A stretch of 64,000 bases of DNA from Petunia secreta (taxonomy: Eukaryota > Streptophyta > Magnoliopsida > Solanales > Solanaceae), in NCBI GenBank assembly GCA_029990175.1, contig JARKIP010000065.1:9490501-9554500 (forward strand). Reading direction: 5' to 3'. Positions 44,658 to 56,619 of this stretch are shown piece by piece (positions within the stretch are counted from its first letter, which is position 1; each line of letters begins with the position of its first letter). A program made the position numbers and the translations under genes. The notes under the pieces were generated by a model, which saw nothing but the letters and a program-made list of their open reading frames with translations, searched no databases and was not told where the DNA came from.

Positions 44658-46729
44658 CTGATTTTTTAGGCTCAGTTTTCTATTGATCTGGTGCCAGATA
44701 ATTTTTCAATATTTGATCACCTACCTAGTCTTGTTACACATGACCAGAATGTTTGCTGTTATTGCTGAGCCAAATGAACAGGAGGTGAAAAAGGCAGTTT
44801 TTGGCCTTAATGCTAACTCTGTAGGGGGCCCTGATGGTTTTACAGGTGCCTTTTACCACTCTTGTTGGGATATTATTGGTGCTGGTGTGGTTAAAATGGT
44901 AAAGGTATTCTTTCGGGGTCAATTACTTCCTCGGTACATCACTACTAATAACTTGGTTCTCCTGCCTAAACGAACCTGGACTGGTAAACTACTTTCCATA
45001 GGTAGACGGGCGACTCTGATTTCCTCAGTACTTCAGAGTATGTCTATTCACTTGTTATCTGCTTGTGACCTCCCTTCTAGGGTGGTAACTCAACTTCTCA
45101 GGTTGTTTGCCAAGTTCTTCTGGGGTAACACTGTGGGCCAGGATAGCAAGCATTGGACTACTTAGAAGACCCTATGTCATCCTCTGAAAGAAGGTGGAGT
45201 AGGCTTTAGGAGCTTGTAGGATATTTCCAAGGCCTTATATTCAAAGCTTTGGTGGAATTTTCGTACCAAGCAGTCTTTGTGGAGGGACTATATGAGCAAC
45301 AAATACTTGAAAAAGCATCACTCTGTGGTGGTGCCATGGAAGAAGTGGACTTATACATGAAAGAAAATGTTGCAGAGGAGGCCTGAGATGGATCATGAGA
45401 TAATTTGGCAGCTGAAAAAGGGCAATTCATACTTCTGGCTTGATAACTGGACTGGACTTGGTCCGTTGTATCATGCAGTTCGTCTTGAGTTTTCGTATGA
45501 TGAGACCGTAGTGTGTGTCTATGAAGTTGTTGAGGATAGAGTATGGCTGGAGCAGCGCCTCAAGGAGAAATTGCCTAAAGACATTGCTGAGCACGTGATT
45601 CATAACGTCAAGCCTCCTACTTGTCCTGACCAGCAGGACAGGCTTTTTTGGATGCTGGAGCCTCGGGGCACTTTTTCAGTCCGGTCAGCATATCATTTGG
45701 TGAGGCAAAGGAAGAAGCCAAGTGATCTCTACAAGGACATCTTGATTAAAGGTATTCCTTATAAGATGTCATTTTTCTTATGGAGGTTGTCGAAATTTAA
45801 GCTGCCTTAGATGATATGTTTAAGAGCTGGGAAATTCAATTCCCCTCTAGCTGTCATTGTTGTGTGAACCCTGATGTAGAAACTGTTTCACATGTGTTTT
45901 AGAATGCGCCTGTAGTACGGTATGTCTGGAAATATTTAGAGGTCCTTTAGGTCTTAATTTTGATGGGTTTCACTTGACACAAGTGATAAATTTGTGGTGG
46001 GATGCTCCTGGTAGCCCCATCCTAAGGTTCATTTACCATGCTATTCCAGTCTTTATTTCGTGGGAGTTATGAAAACAGAGGAATAATTTGAGCCATGGTG
46101 GTTCGACCTCAGTTCATAGGTTGGTGTATCTTGTCATTCAGCATATTATCATGTTGCTGAGAGTTCGCCGAAGGAGCTTTCAATATGCGCCTGGTAGGTG
46201 GGAGGACTTGTTGCCGGTGTTAAAGGATCATACGCCTAAGCTTGTGATGACAAAAGTTGTGTGGAGCCCGCCTCAGGTGGAGTGGATCAAAATTAATACG
46301 GATGGTGCTTCTAGAGGTAATCCAGGTGTTAGTTCTTGGGCTTTTTGTGTTCGGGATGACAGGGGTGATATTCTGCATGCTTGTGCTAGGGAGATGGATG
46401 ATTGCATGACCACAAATACTCAAGCGGAGGCAACTGCAATTGTTATGGCCTTGAGGTATGTGGTTTCTACTTCCTATGAACAAGTTATTGTTGAAATGGA
46501 CTCAATGTTGCTCAAGAACGTAGTGACAAAAGTTTTGGAGGTGCCTTGGCAAATTGTGCAAATAATGGAGGAGATTTGGAGTTTGAAGAAGAGTAGAGAG
46601 GTAGTGGTGATGCATGTGTTTAGAGAAGGGAATAAAGTGGTGGGTCACTTGGCGAACTTAGCTATTGATCAAGGAGATGTCATAGTTAATTCGTTTCATG
46701 AGTTGGATAGCATGAGAAAGAGGTTGTGA
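44658..46729 (+). pseudogene. ORF2 remnant of LINE copy 2: RT fragment, zinc-finger RVT, RNase H
   Basis: RT start 'GGPDGFTGAF' near 44830, then a deletion joining at 44974/44976 to 'TGKLLSIGRRATL'. The zinc-finger RVT segment is near 45610-45810. RNase H: 'INTDGASRGNPG' near 46290, 'TQAEATAI' near 46425 and 'VEMDS' near 46490. Some breaks of copy 1 are shared (for example the stop at 45163-45165 matches that near 38983) and some are private (45808, 46729), so decay began before the duplication and continued after it. Confidence 0.8.
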
Positions 46730-47783
46730 ATGGGGATAAGTGTAATGAGCCATATATTCGCACTAGGCTGAGGAGAAATGGCTATAAACAAGGGAGGTGA
46801 AATTTTCCTTCATGTTCAAATCCATGTGGAAGAGAGCATGGAGGCCTTTACTACTAACTTTATTTTCTTTTTTGTAGGTGCACTCATTAATAGCAAATTT
46901 CTCGTGGTGATTTTTCTTCATGCTTTGTGTGTGTCGAATTGAGTTATGGAATTTATTCATAAGGAATTGATGTATTGCTTGGATAGTTTCAACATTTTAG
47001 CTTGCATTCCAAGCGGCTTTGTGTTGATGTTTCAAAGTAGTAGTTGTTGTATTGAATGGAATATCGAAGAGCAGAATTTTGCTCGCTAAAACGAGCTAGG
47101 CAGCGAGCTTTTTATGCGTAGGATGTGGGCTGATTTTGGGCAGAATTTGGCTCACTACAACGAGCGAGTTAGCGAGCGAATGAGGTATGGAAGCGGGCAG
47201 AATCACACTTGCCTCAGCGAGCACCTCGGCGAGAGAGGCTGGGCATTAATGCTTCAACCGGGCAGATTTTTTGTGAGCTTAACGAGCTCCTCGGCGAGCT
47301 TGCTTGGGGAGCTTGTAGCGTGGGCAGATTTGTGCCTAGCTCCACGAACTCGTTTGAGGGGTTTTTCATTGCGCGATTTCGCCTTCAGTGGGTTTATTTT
47401 GTGATCGGACTCTTGGATATTTTACAATAAATACAAGACTACACTTGTAGCTCATTATGGAAGCACTCATTGGCAATATTTTTTTTATCTCAATAACACT
47501 TAGTTTAGTTTTAGTTGGTATGATGGTCCATGTAAGGCACATTATCAAGACATTAAATATACTTCTATTGGTGGTATTAGCATTGTATGATGCTCAATCT
47601 AATGAGGTAGATGGAATGCTTGGATATGTTGCTATTTCACCACAATCTACGCATTATTTAGTCTTAGCAAGTATATATTTCATTCAAGGATGTAAAGGCT
47701 TTAATTATTTTTTGTTGGTTATTATTATTAATAAAATTAGCCACTAAGCTATGTGCTTAGTGGTATTTGCTTTTAAAAAAAAA
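44658..47783 (+). mobile_element. LINE copy 2 (5'-truncated by duplication, RT deleted)
   Basis: Begins inside the RT region because the duplication breakpoint lies there. It lacks the endonuclease and, by the 824-bp deletion, the central RT including YADD. The zinc-finger RVT segment, RNase H, 3' UTR and A-run (47775-47783) remain. It is not a separate transposition event but the duplicate of copy 1. Confidence 0.85.
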
Positions 47784-48095
47784 GGAGGAAGGGGGGGATT
47801 TATAGGCATAGGATATCTAACTCACTCCTACTTTCACTAGAGCATGCCTTAGATGGATAAATCATAGGCAGCAATCGTGTTGGAGGTGGAATCCTTGAAT
47901 CTCGCGAGCAGTTGGAGACTTTGCAGCCATCAACTTATATTCTACAGACACTTTGAACTCCGTATTCTCATCTACTGACTACGGACCGTCGGTATCGGCA
48001 ACGTCTTCACATGACCATTGGAATCTCGCCGATCTACAAGGTCCTTTTGAATTTTCATTTATTACGTCATGCGTCATCATCCCTATTGATCACGT
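47784..48095. other. Unassigned spacer between LINE tail and LTR, copy 2
   Basis: Duplicate of 41605-41916 with a few substitutions. No recognised content. Confidence 0.4.
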
Positions 48096-50474
48096 TGTTG
48101 ACCTCCAATTTCGTCCTTCCTATTTCACATTTATCCATATCTAGTTCCAAAAATGCAATAGCAATTTTTTTCGGACAAAATTACACTAATTATCATATGA
48201 TTTCCCACGTCATCCTTTTCATTGATCTCCTACTCTTACTAACCTCTATTCAATAGACTCATATCACATAAATACACCAATTAAATCATTTTAAAGGCAC
48301 TTGCATAAGCCGCGGCCATTTGCAAAACTTGTACGCTCAATTTTTAATTTTGCAATTATCCATATTTTCTAATTTTATTCAAAATTATTTAAAAGTTTCT
48401 TGTTATCTTTTAAATTACTAATGATATTTTCTATATTTTATTAATTATATTTTGGTATTTTTTAAGTTAATTTGTTCTTTTATACACATTTTATACACTT
48501 TATATACATTTATACACAACATCACACACATCTGCTCCACGTGGGCTAATCCAACCCTCCAAACATTTGATCTAACAGAGAGAACCTTTATTTCCATTTT
48601 TAATTACACCCTTACACCAAAGCCATAATACTAAAAATCATTTCCCCCACTTCCCACTCCGATATACTCGCCGCTCTACTCCCTCCCCTTCTGTCTCTCT
48701 CGAAAAACCCTAGGATCTCCACTGTTCAAAGCCATTCCTGGCTACCGGCGAAACACCATGAAAATTGTATTTTTGAACTCCTCTCTCCCTCAGCAAAAAA
48801 AAACCCCTATTCTAATTACTAAAAACGACGAAGTTCAAAATTCGACCCCTCGCCATCTCTGTCACTGTCACCAGAAAACCAAGAATTCTGGCAAATCCCT
48901 CTCACTTCGAGGTCACACTGTAAGAATTCGCCTTATTTATAAAAGAACGGAGAAGATTGCGAAGCAAAATGTATCAAGCCCGAGGTAACCCGACCCGAAA
49001 AATAAAATGGGTATTGTCTCCTCTTTTATTCTTTTTTGTTTTCACGCTTGATACCATAGTCTCTCTGTGCACATGTTTGATCTATGTGTTTGCTTCTTAT
49101 GTTAATGAATACTTACATTTGTCAATGTGCTATATGCTAGTTAAGGATTTAGGGTAATTCGTTCAAACATGTTTCAATTGCAGACTGTGTAAAAGCATTG
49201 CTTGGTTTTTCTTAAGTTAAGTCCCCATGTGTACACTGCCTACATTTTTTTGACAATTTCGTTAAAGTGAATTGCAATCTTGTTGAAACTAGTACAAAGC
49301 GTGAATTGAGAATTTCTAAAGTTTTATTGCCTTGAACTTAGGCTGCTTTTAGTTTAATATGTGTAAAAAGGGAATAACAAGACTTGTGACAGATGAGATT
49401 ATGTCAGTGTATATGCGTGTGATTATCCTGAGATTCTTGTCCAATGCCATCACTGTTCTGTTTGAAGGAAAGGATTTCAAATTCTTAAAATTAGTGTAAG
49501 ATGCTTTCAGCTTAAAATTAGGGAAATGATTCACTCTAAATGATTCTTCTTTGCACTGATTTTGAACCTAGACTCCTTCTTGAAAAGGAGTAGAAGACCT
49601 ATTTTTCAGAAAATCTTTTTACAATAATTTTCCTTGATTTTAGAAATCCTGATTGAATTATATATGGAAAATATACTAAAGATGGTTCTTTTAATTCTGG
49701 GAACAATATAGTCTTTCTTTGTACATGTTATGCTTGTCTAGAATTCAAATTCAAAAAGACCTACACTACACCTATTTAAATAGACCATTCCCTCACCTAG
49801 ACACACAGATACACATTGAAACTACAGCAAAACAAACTCTCTTTTCTCTAAAATAGTTCTGGTAACACTCATTCTCTAGTATTGATCTTTAGTGTTGGCT
49901 TTTGATAGCTTTCTGGCATTGTTCAATACTGTACTGACTGCTCTTTTATCCTAAGGTAATATAACTGGAAAACTTATCCATAAACTTCGGTGGCAATGTA
50001 GGGAATCGAATTATTTGTCTATAAAGGCAAAAGAAGGTGGCAATGTTAGCTGGTTGGCATGAGAGTTGGGAAGACTGTTAGCCCTAAGTAAAAAGGGGAC
50101 ACAGTAAGCCCTATAGTCGGTACACGTGCAATCAGGGCACAATAATTCCTCGACCCTTATATGTCTTTTTATAATCCCTTTTTATGTATTTGCTTAGGAA
50201 ATCCTGCCTGTACCTTTAATCTTTCTTAAACAGGAAAGAAAATGGTAAGATCATAGCCCTAAAAGGGCTATAAAAACGCAACATACTGCTGCTGCTCAAC
50301 ATGGCTATCTAGGAACCTCTACTAACCTCTACTCTCCTTGTATGCCTGCATCTTCATGTAAAACGGAAGCTTGCATGTTACCGTCGAAGAAAACTAGTGT
50401 TTAGGATCGGAAATAACATGTTCATATTAATGCGTGGCAATTTTTAATGAATGCAATTGAAATGTGGAAGGGGT
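48096..50474 (+). repeat. Truncated Ogre-like LTR (variant subfamily), copy 2
   Basis: Duplicate of 41917-44637, starting TGTTGACCTCC at 48096, with a TATAAAAA at 50269-50276. About 115 bp near 49990 and the last ~217 bp are missing relative to copy 1. Confidence 0.7.
50269..50276 (+). promoter_or_regulatory. TATA box of the variant LTR, copy 2
   Basis: TATAAAAA in the same context as 44223-44230. Confidence 0.45.
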
Positions 50475-50536
50475 CAAGCGTACAACTTATATATGTATAT
50501 AGTTTCTAAAAGTTATAACTATTTATGTCACTTAAC

Positions 50537-51640
50537 ATTGATGAGATGTGTGGACGCCAAAGAAGCTACTAGGCTGTTGGAAGAAATACACTGTAGGACG
50601 TGCGGCCTACATATGAATGATTTCGTGCTTGCAAAGAAGATTTTGAGGGCCGATTATTTCGGGATGACAATGGAGCATGATTTTATAAGGCACACAAAGA
50701 AATGTCATCTATGCCAAGTCCACAGAGATATGATACGAGTGCCTCCTAATGAATTAAATGTCATGGGATCACCTTGGCCCTTCATTGCCTGGGGAATGGA
50801 TGTCATAGGACCCATCGAGCTAGCTGCTCCAAACAGACATCATTTCATATTGGTAGATATTGATTATTTTACTAAATAGAGAGAAGTTGCATCATACACG
50901 TCAGTGACAAAGAAAGTGGTGTCAAACTTTGTCCGTGACAAAATGATCTGTCGATTCGGCATTCCAGAATCCATCGTCACAGACAATGAGTCCAATCTCA
51001 ATAGTGACCTAATGAAAGCAACCTGTGAAGTTTTCAAGATCAAGCACCACAATTCCACCGCATATAGACCCCAAATGAATGGTGCGGTCGAGGCAGCCAA
51101 CAAGAACATCAAGAAGATATTGCGCAAGATGACAGACAATTCAATGCAATGGCACGAGAACTTACCCTATGCTCTGTTAGGGTATCGCACCACAGTGAGA
51201 ATATCAATAGGGGTTACTCCCTACTTGCTGTGTATGGCACTAAGGTAGTAATACCAGTGAAAGTGGAGATACCATCTTTGAGGATCATTCAAAAAACACA
51301 GTTGAAAGACGCTGAGTGGGTCAAAGGAAGAATGGAGCAACTGGCCCTCATCGATGGCAAGAGACTAAATGCAGTATGTCATGCGCAATTATATCAGAGG
51401 AGAATTGCTAAAGCATTTAACAAGAAAGTTTGAGAGAGATCCTTCGAACCTGGACAATTAGTACTGAAGAAGATATTCCTAATTCAAGAGGAAGCAAAGG
51501 GAAAATTACCACCAAATTGGCAAGGGTCGTACATGGTTCACCGAGTTCTAAACGGAGGAGCACTGATACTAGCAGAAATGGACGGAGAATTTTGGCCGAA
51601 ACCAATCAACTTAGATGCCATCAAAAGATATTATGTATAA
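50537..51640 (+). pseudogene. Integrase of Ogre-B (broken)
   Basis: Zinc-binding region with 'HTKKCHLCQVH' near 50690, core with 'MDVIGPIE' near 50800, 'VTDNESN' near 50980 and 'GAVEAANKN' near 51085, giving the D, D and E positions. The C-terminal part 'SYMVHRVLNGGALI' is near 51520, with the natural TAA at 51638-51640. Stops lie at 50877-50879 and 51431-51433, and a shift near 51230. The overlapping open frame 51430-51660 is in the wrong frame. Confidence 0.8.
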
Positions 51641-52324
51641 GAGCCTACATTAGTCAGTAGTTTCATTATTCTGCAATACATCATGTAATCTGGAACTATG
51701 TTACGTTTCATTATTCTGCAATACATCATGTAATCTGGAGCTATGTTACGACCTTTATTCCTCAAGTAGGATACGTAGGCAACCTACCCAAGATTCGGTC
51801 ATATAAATACAAAAATTTTATTTTCCTATAAAGCAGACATTGGGGCAGAATTTTTGAGGAACTCTAAAAAATTCCTAAAGGACAAACGTAGCTGACACTG
51901 GGGCAGAAATATTTGAGTCCCTCTCAAAAACATCAAGCACAAACTGGGGCAGAATTTTGATGTCGCCCTCAAAATTTATTTAATGAAATTTGGAGCAGCA
52001 TAAGGAGCAACAACCATGACTTTACACAACGCAGCTCGTGACTCAATGGGGATAAAAAATTTCGTTTCATTTTTCCTCTCATAAAAGTTTATCAAAAAAT
52101 ACTTGCACTATTTACCATTTTATACATATCCCTATCAGCTTGACCAAGGTCCCATCACTCATTGGAAGCAGGCACAAAGCAAGCCAAGGATGCACAAATT
52201 AAACTACCCCGCACAACACACCAATCTTTCTTTGGATTCAGGCATGAAAACTATGCAACCCGGAAACACATGACAAACATGTTACGACAAAATATTATCC
52301 AATTCCTCTTACTACATTTAAATT
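51641..52324 (+). other. 3' UTR of Ogre-B
   Basis: Reverse copy of 15406-16022, with the same 46-bp duplication (51660-51750) and degenerate 'ggggcagaattttt' blocks at 51840-51960. Non-coding. Confidence 0.7.
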
Positions 52325-52572
52325 AGCAGAGGATACACAGCCCAATGCTTCGACTGAGGGTACACAACCAGATGTCGATTATGTCATTTTAAATTACCTG
52401 AGGGTACAGCCCGATGCGTCGATTGAGGGTACACAGCCTGAAGTCGATTATGTCATATTAAATTAGCTGAGGGTACACAGCCCAATGCGTGGACTGAGGG
52501 TAGACAACCCGATGTCAATTATATTATTTAAATTAGCTGAGGGTACACAACCCGAGGTGTCGACTGAGGGTA
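52325..52572 (+). repeat. 3' UTR tandem-repeat array of Ogre-B
   Basis: About three and a half copies of the 71-bp composite unit, in the orientation 'ctgagggtacacagcc'. It ends with GGGTA (52568-52572), the target-site duplication of the LTR insertion. Confidence 0.85.
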
Positions 52573-53680
52573 TGTCATACCCGATTCTGGATTCAACTCG
52601 AGGTGAGTCGGGTTTCGGATTTGACTGGGTGAACTCATTTTAGTTTAGATGTTGAAGTCGCCACCTAATATAGTTTCTAAGGCGTATTAGGTCACCTAAG
52701 TATCTAAGGTCAAGTTCAATAAGTCAACTAGTCCATTCCAAAGATTCTATATGGGTAAGAAGTCCAAATGACTCAAGGAAGAAGGTGTTAGGCACTTCCC
52801 TGAGTCCCACGAAAGGTGGTTCCTGTCTGAGTCTATGTTTGGGATAAAAAGAGTATATATCATCATGAATATCAATTTTGGAAGTTTAACATAATAGTTG
52901 ATTCAAAAAATATAATATGTCTATACAGTTATACTTATACCAATAGATTTCATATACAACTTATGTGTAAGCCTAATCGCATTTTAGGGCTTGCTAATAT
53001 AATGCCTAATCGTAAACATGTTTTAACATGCGAAGGGGTGTTCAATTTCAGCTTATATATGCAATTTGCACACTTAAAATAATTTGCATAAATAGTCTAC
53101 TTTGCAAACAAAATTCAGATTTTAGCAAAACCAAACAAGGAGGGTTGTTTTAAAATAAAATGTTGGCCATTTAGGATCGGTGCGACTCGTCATTAATTGT
53201 CGAGCCCTAACCTTAATGTCCCTTTTTGTGTAGGGGTCAGATTTTGAGAAATGTATAGGCGAAGGGGCTGTTTTTGAAAATGGGTATCAGAGAAGCACAT
53301 AAATGCAAACAAAGACTGTCGCATATAAAGTATAGATATTTATAGGTATAAAACATGCAAATTCATGACTAAGTGATAGTTATACTTTAAAAATATACTT
53401 TAAAGTGGATTAATGACCCCAAGCATTTTATACACCCCTATACACTATTAGATTAGTGTATAGGAGCATTAGAGTAGTCAAAATAAGTTTTAGGCAAATA
53501 AAGGACCCTTTTTGAAAATCATTTTGGGCCCAGACTATTTTTGTAAAAGAGGGTCAGATTCAGTTTTCAAAAATAGTCCACTTTAGACGCAAACAGCACA
53601 ATAGCCCCTGTTTCAGGTTAAATTCAGATTCAATCGCAAAATAAGCATGCTTTCAAGTTTCAGTTTTAGGACCTGTTTAA

Positions 53681-53901
53681 GAGCCTGTTTGGGTGAGCTT
53701 AAAAGTGACTTATAAGCTTATAAGCCCATTAATATATGTTTGGTAACTTAATCTTTTTTAGACTTTTAAGTCATAAGTGACTTAAAAGTCACTTTTTGAG
53801 AAGTTAGGAAATCCTAACTTCTCAAAAAGTGGCTTTTAAGACACTTTTTGACTTAAAAGCCACTTAGAAAAAGCTCCTTATAAGCCCACCCAAACAGGCT
53901 C
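53681..53901. mobile_element. Tourist-like (PIF/Harbinger-type) MITE, 221 bp
   Basis: Terminal inverted repeats GAGCCTGTTTGGGTG... and ...CACCCAAACAGGCTC, flanked by TAA on both sides (53678-53680 and 53902-53904). The empty site is seen in the Ogre-1 3' LTR near 14035-14050 ('gtcttaaacaggtcc'). TAA duplications and G-C-C-T-G-T-T-T-G termini fit Tourist/Harbinger MITEs. The centre (about 53790-53835) is a long near-perfect palindrome, so the whole element can fold back. No coding capacity. Confidence 0.9.
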
Positions 53902-54913
53902 TAAGACACTTTAACGGAGCCAGGCTGAAAGTTTTAAAAATAACCTGTATGATTTCATATGCACGTCAATCTGTTTTAAGGAGATTGAAACCTACCATGA
54001 TGCAACATATAGAAGTAGGGGTTAAGAAATAGGCCCCTGAATAGCCATAACACAGTCTAACAAGTGTGTTCCTTGTGTTAATAGATTACAAACAGGATTC
54101 CTAGTCAGAATTCACATAGTAGGGGACAGTTTCTAAGGGAAGAAGCACAGAGTCATAAGTTTAAAAGAATTCCTGTTCTCTAAAGTCAAAGTCGGGTTAA
54201 GTATGCAGTCACAAGTCCACAGTTCCAACACCTCAGTATCATAATCAACTTAAGAGGGTTCAACCACTGACCCTTTTAAGCTTTAAAGATTACCCTGTAA
54301 TCATTAGAACATGGTTTGGCCCATCTAAGGCCATTCAAACAACCTGCAAGCATAAGGTTAGCTAGGAAAGGGAAATGGGGAAGCTTGAGTTGAGGTCTTT
54401 GTCCAAGACAGAGGGCCTGACCAATAAAACATGAACCATGTCCCTGTTCTTAACAAAAGTGAGCATGATCCTTATTGGATCTCTTAACTGGGCAGGGTTA
54501 ACATAGATTATCATAACAGAGTCTAAGCATGCAGTGTTTAAGCCTAAACAGTTCAGAGTGATGCCAAACAGTGGTGGGATGAGACAAATAAACTCATTCA
54601 AACATAAGTAGATAGTGAAGCAATCATGCAGTGAGTAATTAGGAAAAGAAAAGTACCTTTTGATAGTGAGAAAGCAAAGAAAACAGTGTGTAGATTGATT
54701 AGGATTTGCAAAAAAAAAAAAAAAAAAGAAAACAGAACCAAGCAAACAGTTTCTTTCCAGAAAATTCATAGAAGAGATCAAGCTCCATGAAAGTGTTCTG
54801 CAGCTTTCTTCTTCCCGTTAAAAAGCTATGTTTTCCCTTTTCCTTTGTGTGTATGCTATGTGCTTATGTGTTAGTGCATAGACAGTTGTGTCAATGAATA
54901 AGAGAAGACAATG

Positions 54914-54921
54914 TTTTTATA
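54914..54921 (-). promoter_or_regulatory. TATA box of the Ogre-A LTR
   Basis: Minus-strand TATAAAAA, equivalent to 4548-4555 in the Ogre-1 5' LTR. Confidence 0.5.
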
Positions 54922-56323
54922 GGTGAGGGTAAGGTCTCAGATTTCAAACGGGTAGAAGGAGCCAAAAAGGCAAGGTAATATTGTTCCCATAGTTATGGAA
55001 AATCAATCAAATAAGTTTACCAAATATAAATCCCTCCATTCCTAAGTCTAGGGCAAATCAGAGTCCAAGACAAAAATAATTTTCCTTCCCTTTCATATAG
55101 TATTGTCCAGGTTCAAAATCAATCCGTTAGGCTTATTTTAGGCTTGAAATCAATTGACAATTCCAACTAATCTCTGACCAATCAAGCAAAATATTTTCCA
55201 CTTTCAAATATCAATAAAAAATCTGACTCCAATCGCCTAAAATCCTCCTAAGTATGCAAAATAGGTTACCCATTCAAATTACAAACATACAATCACGAAA
55301 ATTATGCATTCGCAGAAAAGGGGTCAAACATACTACAACTAACATGAATGAACATGTCAATCCCCCTAAACTGCCCTAAATTTCTAGTTTGCACGTTAGC
55401 CAAAATATTTCAGGACATAAGTCATGCTCACAACAAACTCAGGCAATAATCATTATTCAATCTTAATAAAACGGATGGAGATTAATAATTTCACAAATTT
55501 TACCCTAATAAATTGTTAAATAACCACCATTTATGTTAACATGGAAAGAGATAGGCAAATTTAGGCAGGTTAACAGTCAAACAAAAGGATCAGAGATTAC
55601 CCGTTTAGCATCGGAGTCGGGTTGGAGTTTTAACGCTACTTCGATTATACATGCGTGGGGATTTTTCCCCTTTTTTCACTTTGTAAAGTTCAGGTCTTAC
55701 CGAAATTTTGCCGGGATTTCCTCGCCGGCGACAGTCATGTGAAGTCGCATGTCGACTTTATTAAATGGTCAAACCATTGCAAGGGCTTTGTATCGGAGGT
55801 CGAGAGGAACATGATGATGCTATTTGTTTCTTTTTTTGCCGGTGGTAATGGCCGGAAAATGGCCATAACAGAGTGTAGTCAAGGTCGCGTACTGAGGTGG
55901 CGTCTATGTTGATAAGTAAGGGTGTGTGAAGTGTACATGTAGAGTGTATATATATAGTGTATATCTAGTGTATATTGGTCATAATTTAGTATAAAATAGG
56001 CATAAAAATTGTATAAAATATGTATAAAATCATAGGAAAATTATGAAAATAATTTAAAGTATCAAAATGGCTAGGACGCGTATACAAAATTGTATTTTAG
56101 GATTTGAAATGGATTGGATAATCTTATAAAAATACGGGTAATTGCAGAAATTGTAAAAATGGCTACGGTTTGAGGTGATGCTTTTGAAAATGGCATTGAT
56201 TGTCAGGCTATTATGAGAAGATCATTTGAAAGAAATGGACGAGGCAAGGTAGATACACAATCGTATGTAAAATTCGAAAACTATTGATTTTGAAAATAGG
56301 AGGGACAAAATTGGGTGTCAACA

Positions 56324-56339
56324 GCTGCCCCTCTTTGCC
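56324..56339 (-). other. Polypurine tract of Ogre-A
   Basis: Minus-strand GGCAAAGAGGGGCAGC directly before the LTR start, identical to that of Ogre-C. Confidence 0.85.
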
Positions 56340-56619
56340 CGGGAATGATGAAAGAATCTTTGGGCAAAGACGTTGAAAGTGCGGCCAATTTTGTCATGAA
56401 TCTTGAGGGGTGCTTGTGACTTGAGAGAATGTGCGGTATCAGGTTGAAATGTTTCCTTTGCTTGGGGTATATATCCTGCAATGAAGATGTATTTACAACG
56501 TAATGTATTTATAAAACGTATCTTCCTACTGGGCTGGATTGTCTTTCCAGGATTCTTGCCGCATATAGTTGTGTTTGCTATGTTAGGATTGTGTGTCCCT
56601 TTCTGTTAAGTGTTAGATT
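56340..56619 (-). other. 3' UTR of Ogre-A between PPT and satellite array
   Basis: Counterpart of 2112-2394. Non-coding; nothing else recognised. Confidence 0.6.

Larger units (their letters stand above)
44658..50492 (+). repeat. Tandem duplication, copy 2 (5.8 kb)
   Basis: Direct copy of 37655-44657, ending with the same 'caagcgtacaacttatat' tail at 50475-50492. Relative to copy 1 it lacks 37973-38796 (824 bp of RT), about 43830-43944, and about 44421-44637. LINE 3' UTR positions are offset by exactly 6180 bp (40621 matches 46801). Confidence 0.85.
50537..52572 (+). mobile_element. Ogre-B: integrase and 3' UTR fragment, inverted copy of part of Ogre-C
   Basis: Plus-strand copy of the Ogre-C segment 17127-15149. 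It begins abruptly at 50537 after a 44-bp unassigned stretch (50493-50536) and ends at the inserted Ogre-A LTR at 52573. It shares with Ogre-C the stop in '...DYFTK' (50877 here, 16787 there), the stop near '51432' after 'NKKV', and the 46-bp 3' UTR duplication. It is not an independent insertion but the product of segmental duplication. Confidence 0.85.
50537..54690 (+). repeat. Arm 2 of a large inverted duplication
   Basis: Reverse-oriented match to 13255-17127: integrase, 3' UTR, satellite, then the LTR inserted at the same base. It is longer than arm 1 by the 221-bp MITE and its duplicated TAA plus small indels. Past 54690 the LTR continues to its true start at 56323, whereas arm 1 was deleted there. 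Confidence 0.85.
52573..56323 (-). repeat. 3' LTR of Ogre-A (with MITE insertion)
   Basis: 3751 bp including the MITE and its extra TAA (about 3527 bp without). On the minus strand it starts TGTTGACACCC at 56323 and ends GGGTATGACA at 52573. It has a TATAAAAA at 54921-54914 and an A-run (T-run in sense) at 54711-54727 that is longer than in the Ogre-1 LTR. Confidence 0.9.

Noticed and set aside
52573..56323. Solo LTR inserted independently of Ogre-1
   Set aside because: A PPT and 3' UTR follow it directly, and its insertion site and LTR indels match the Ogre-1 3' LTR, so it is part of a duplicated insertion.
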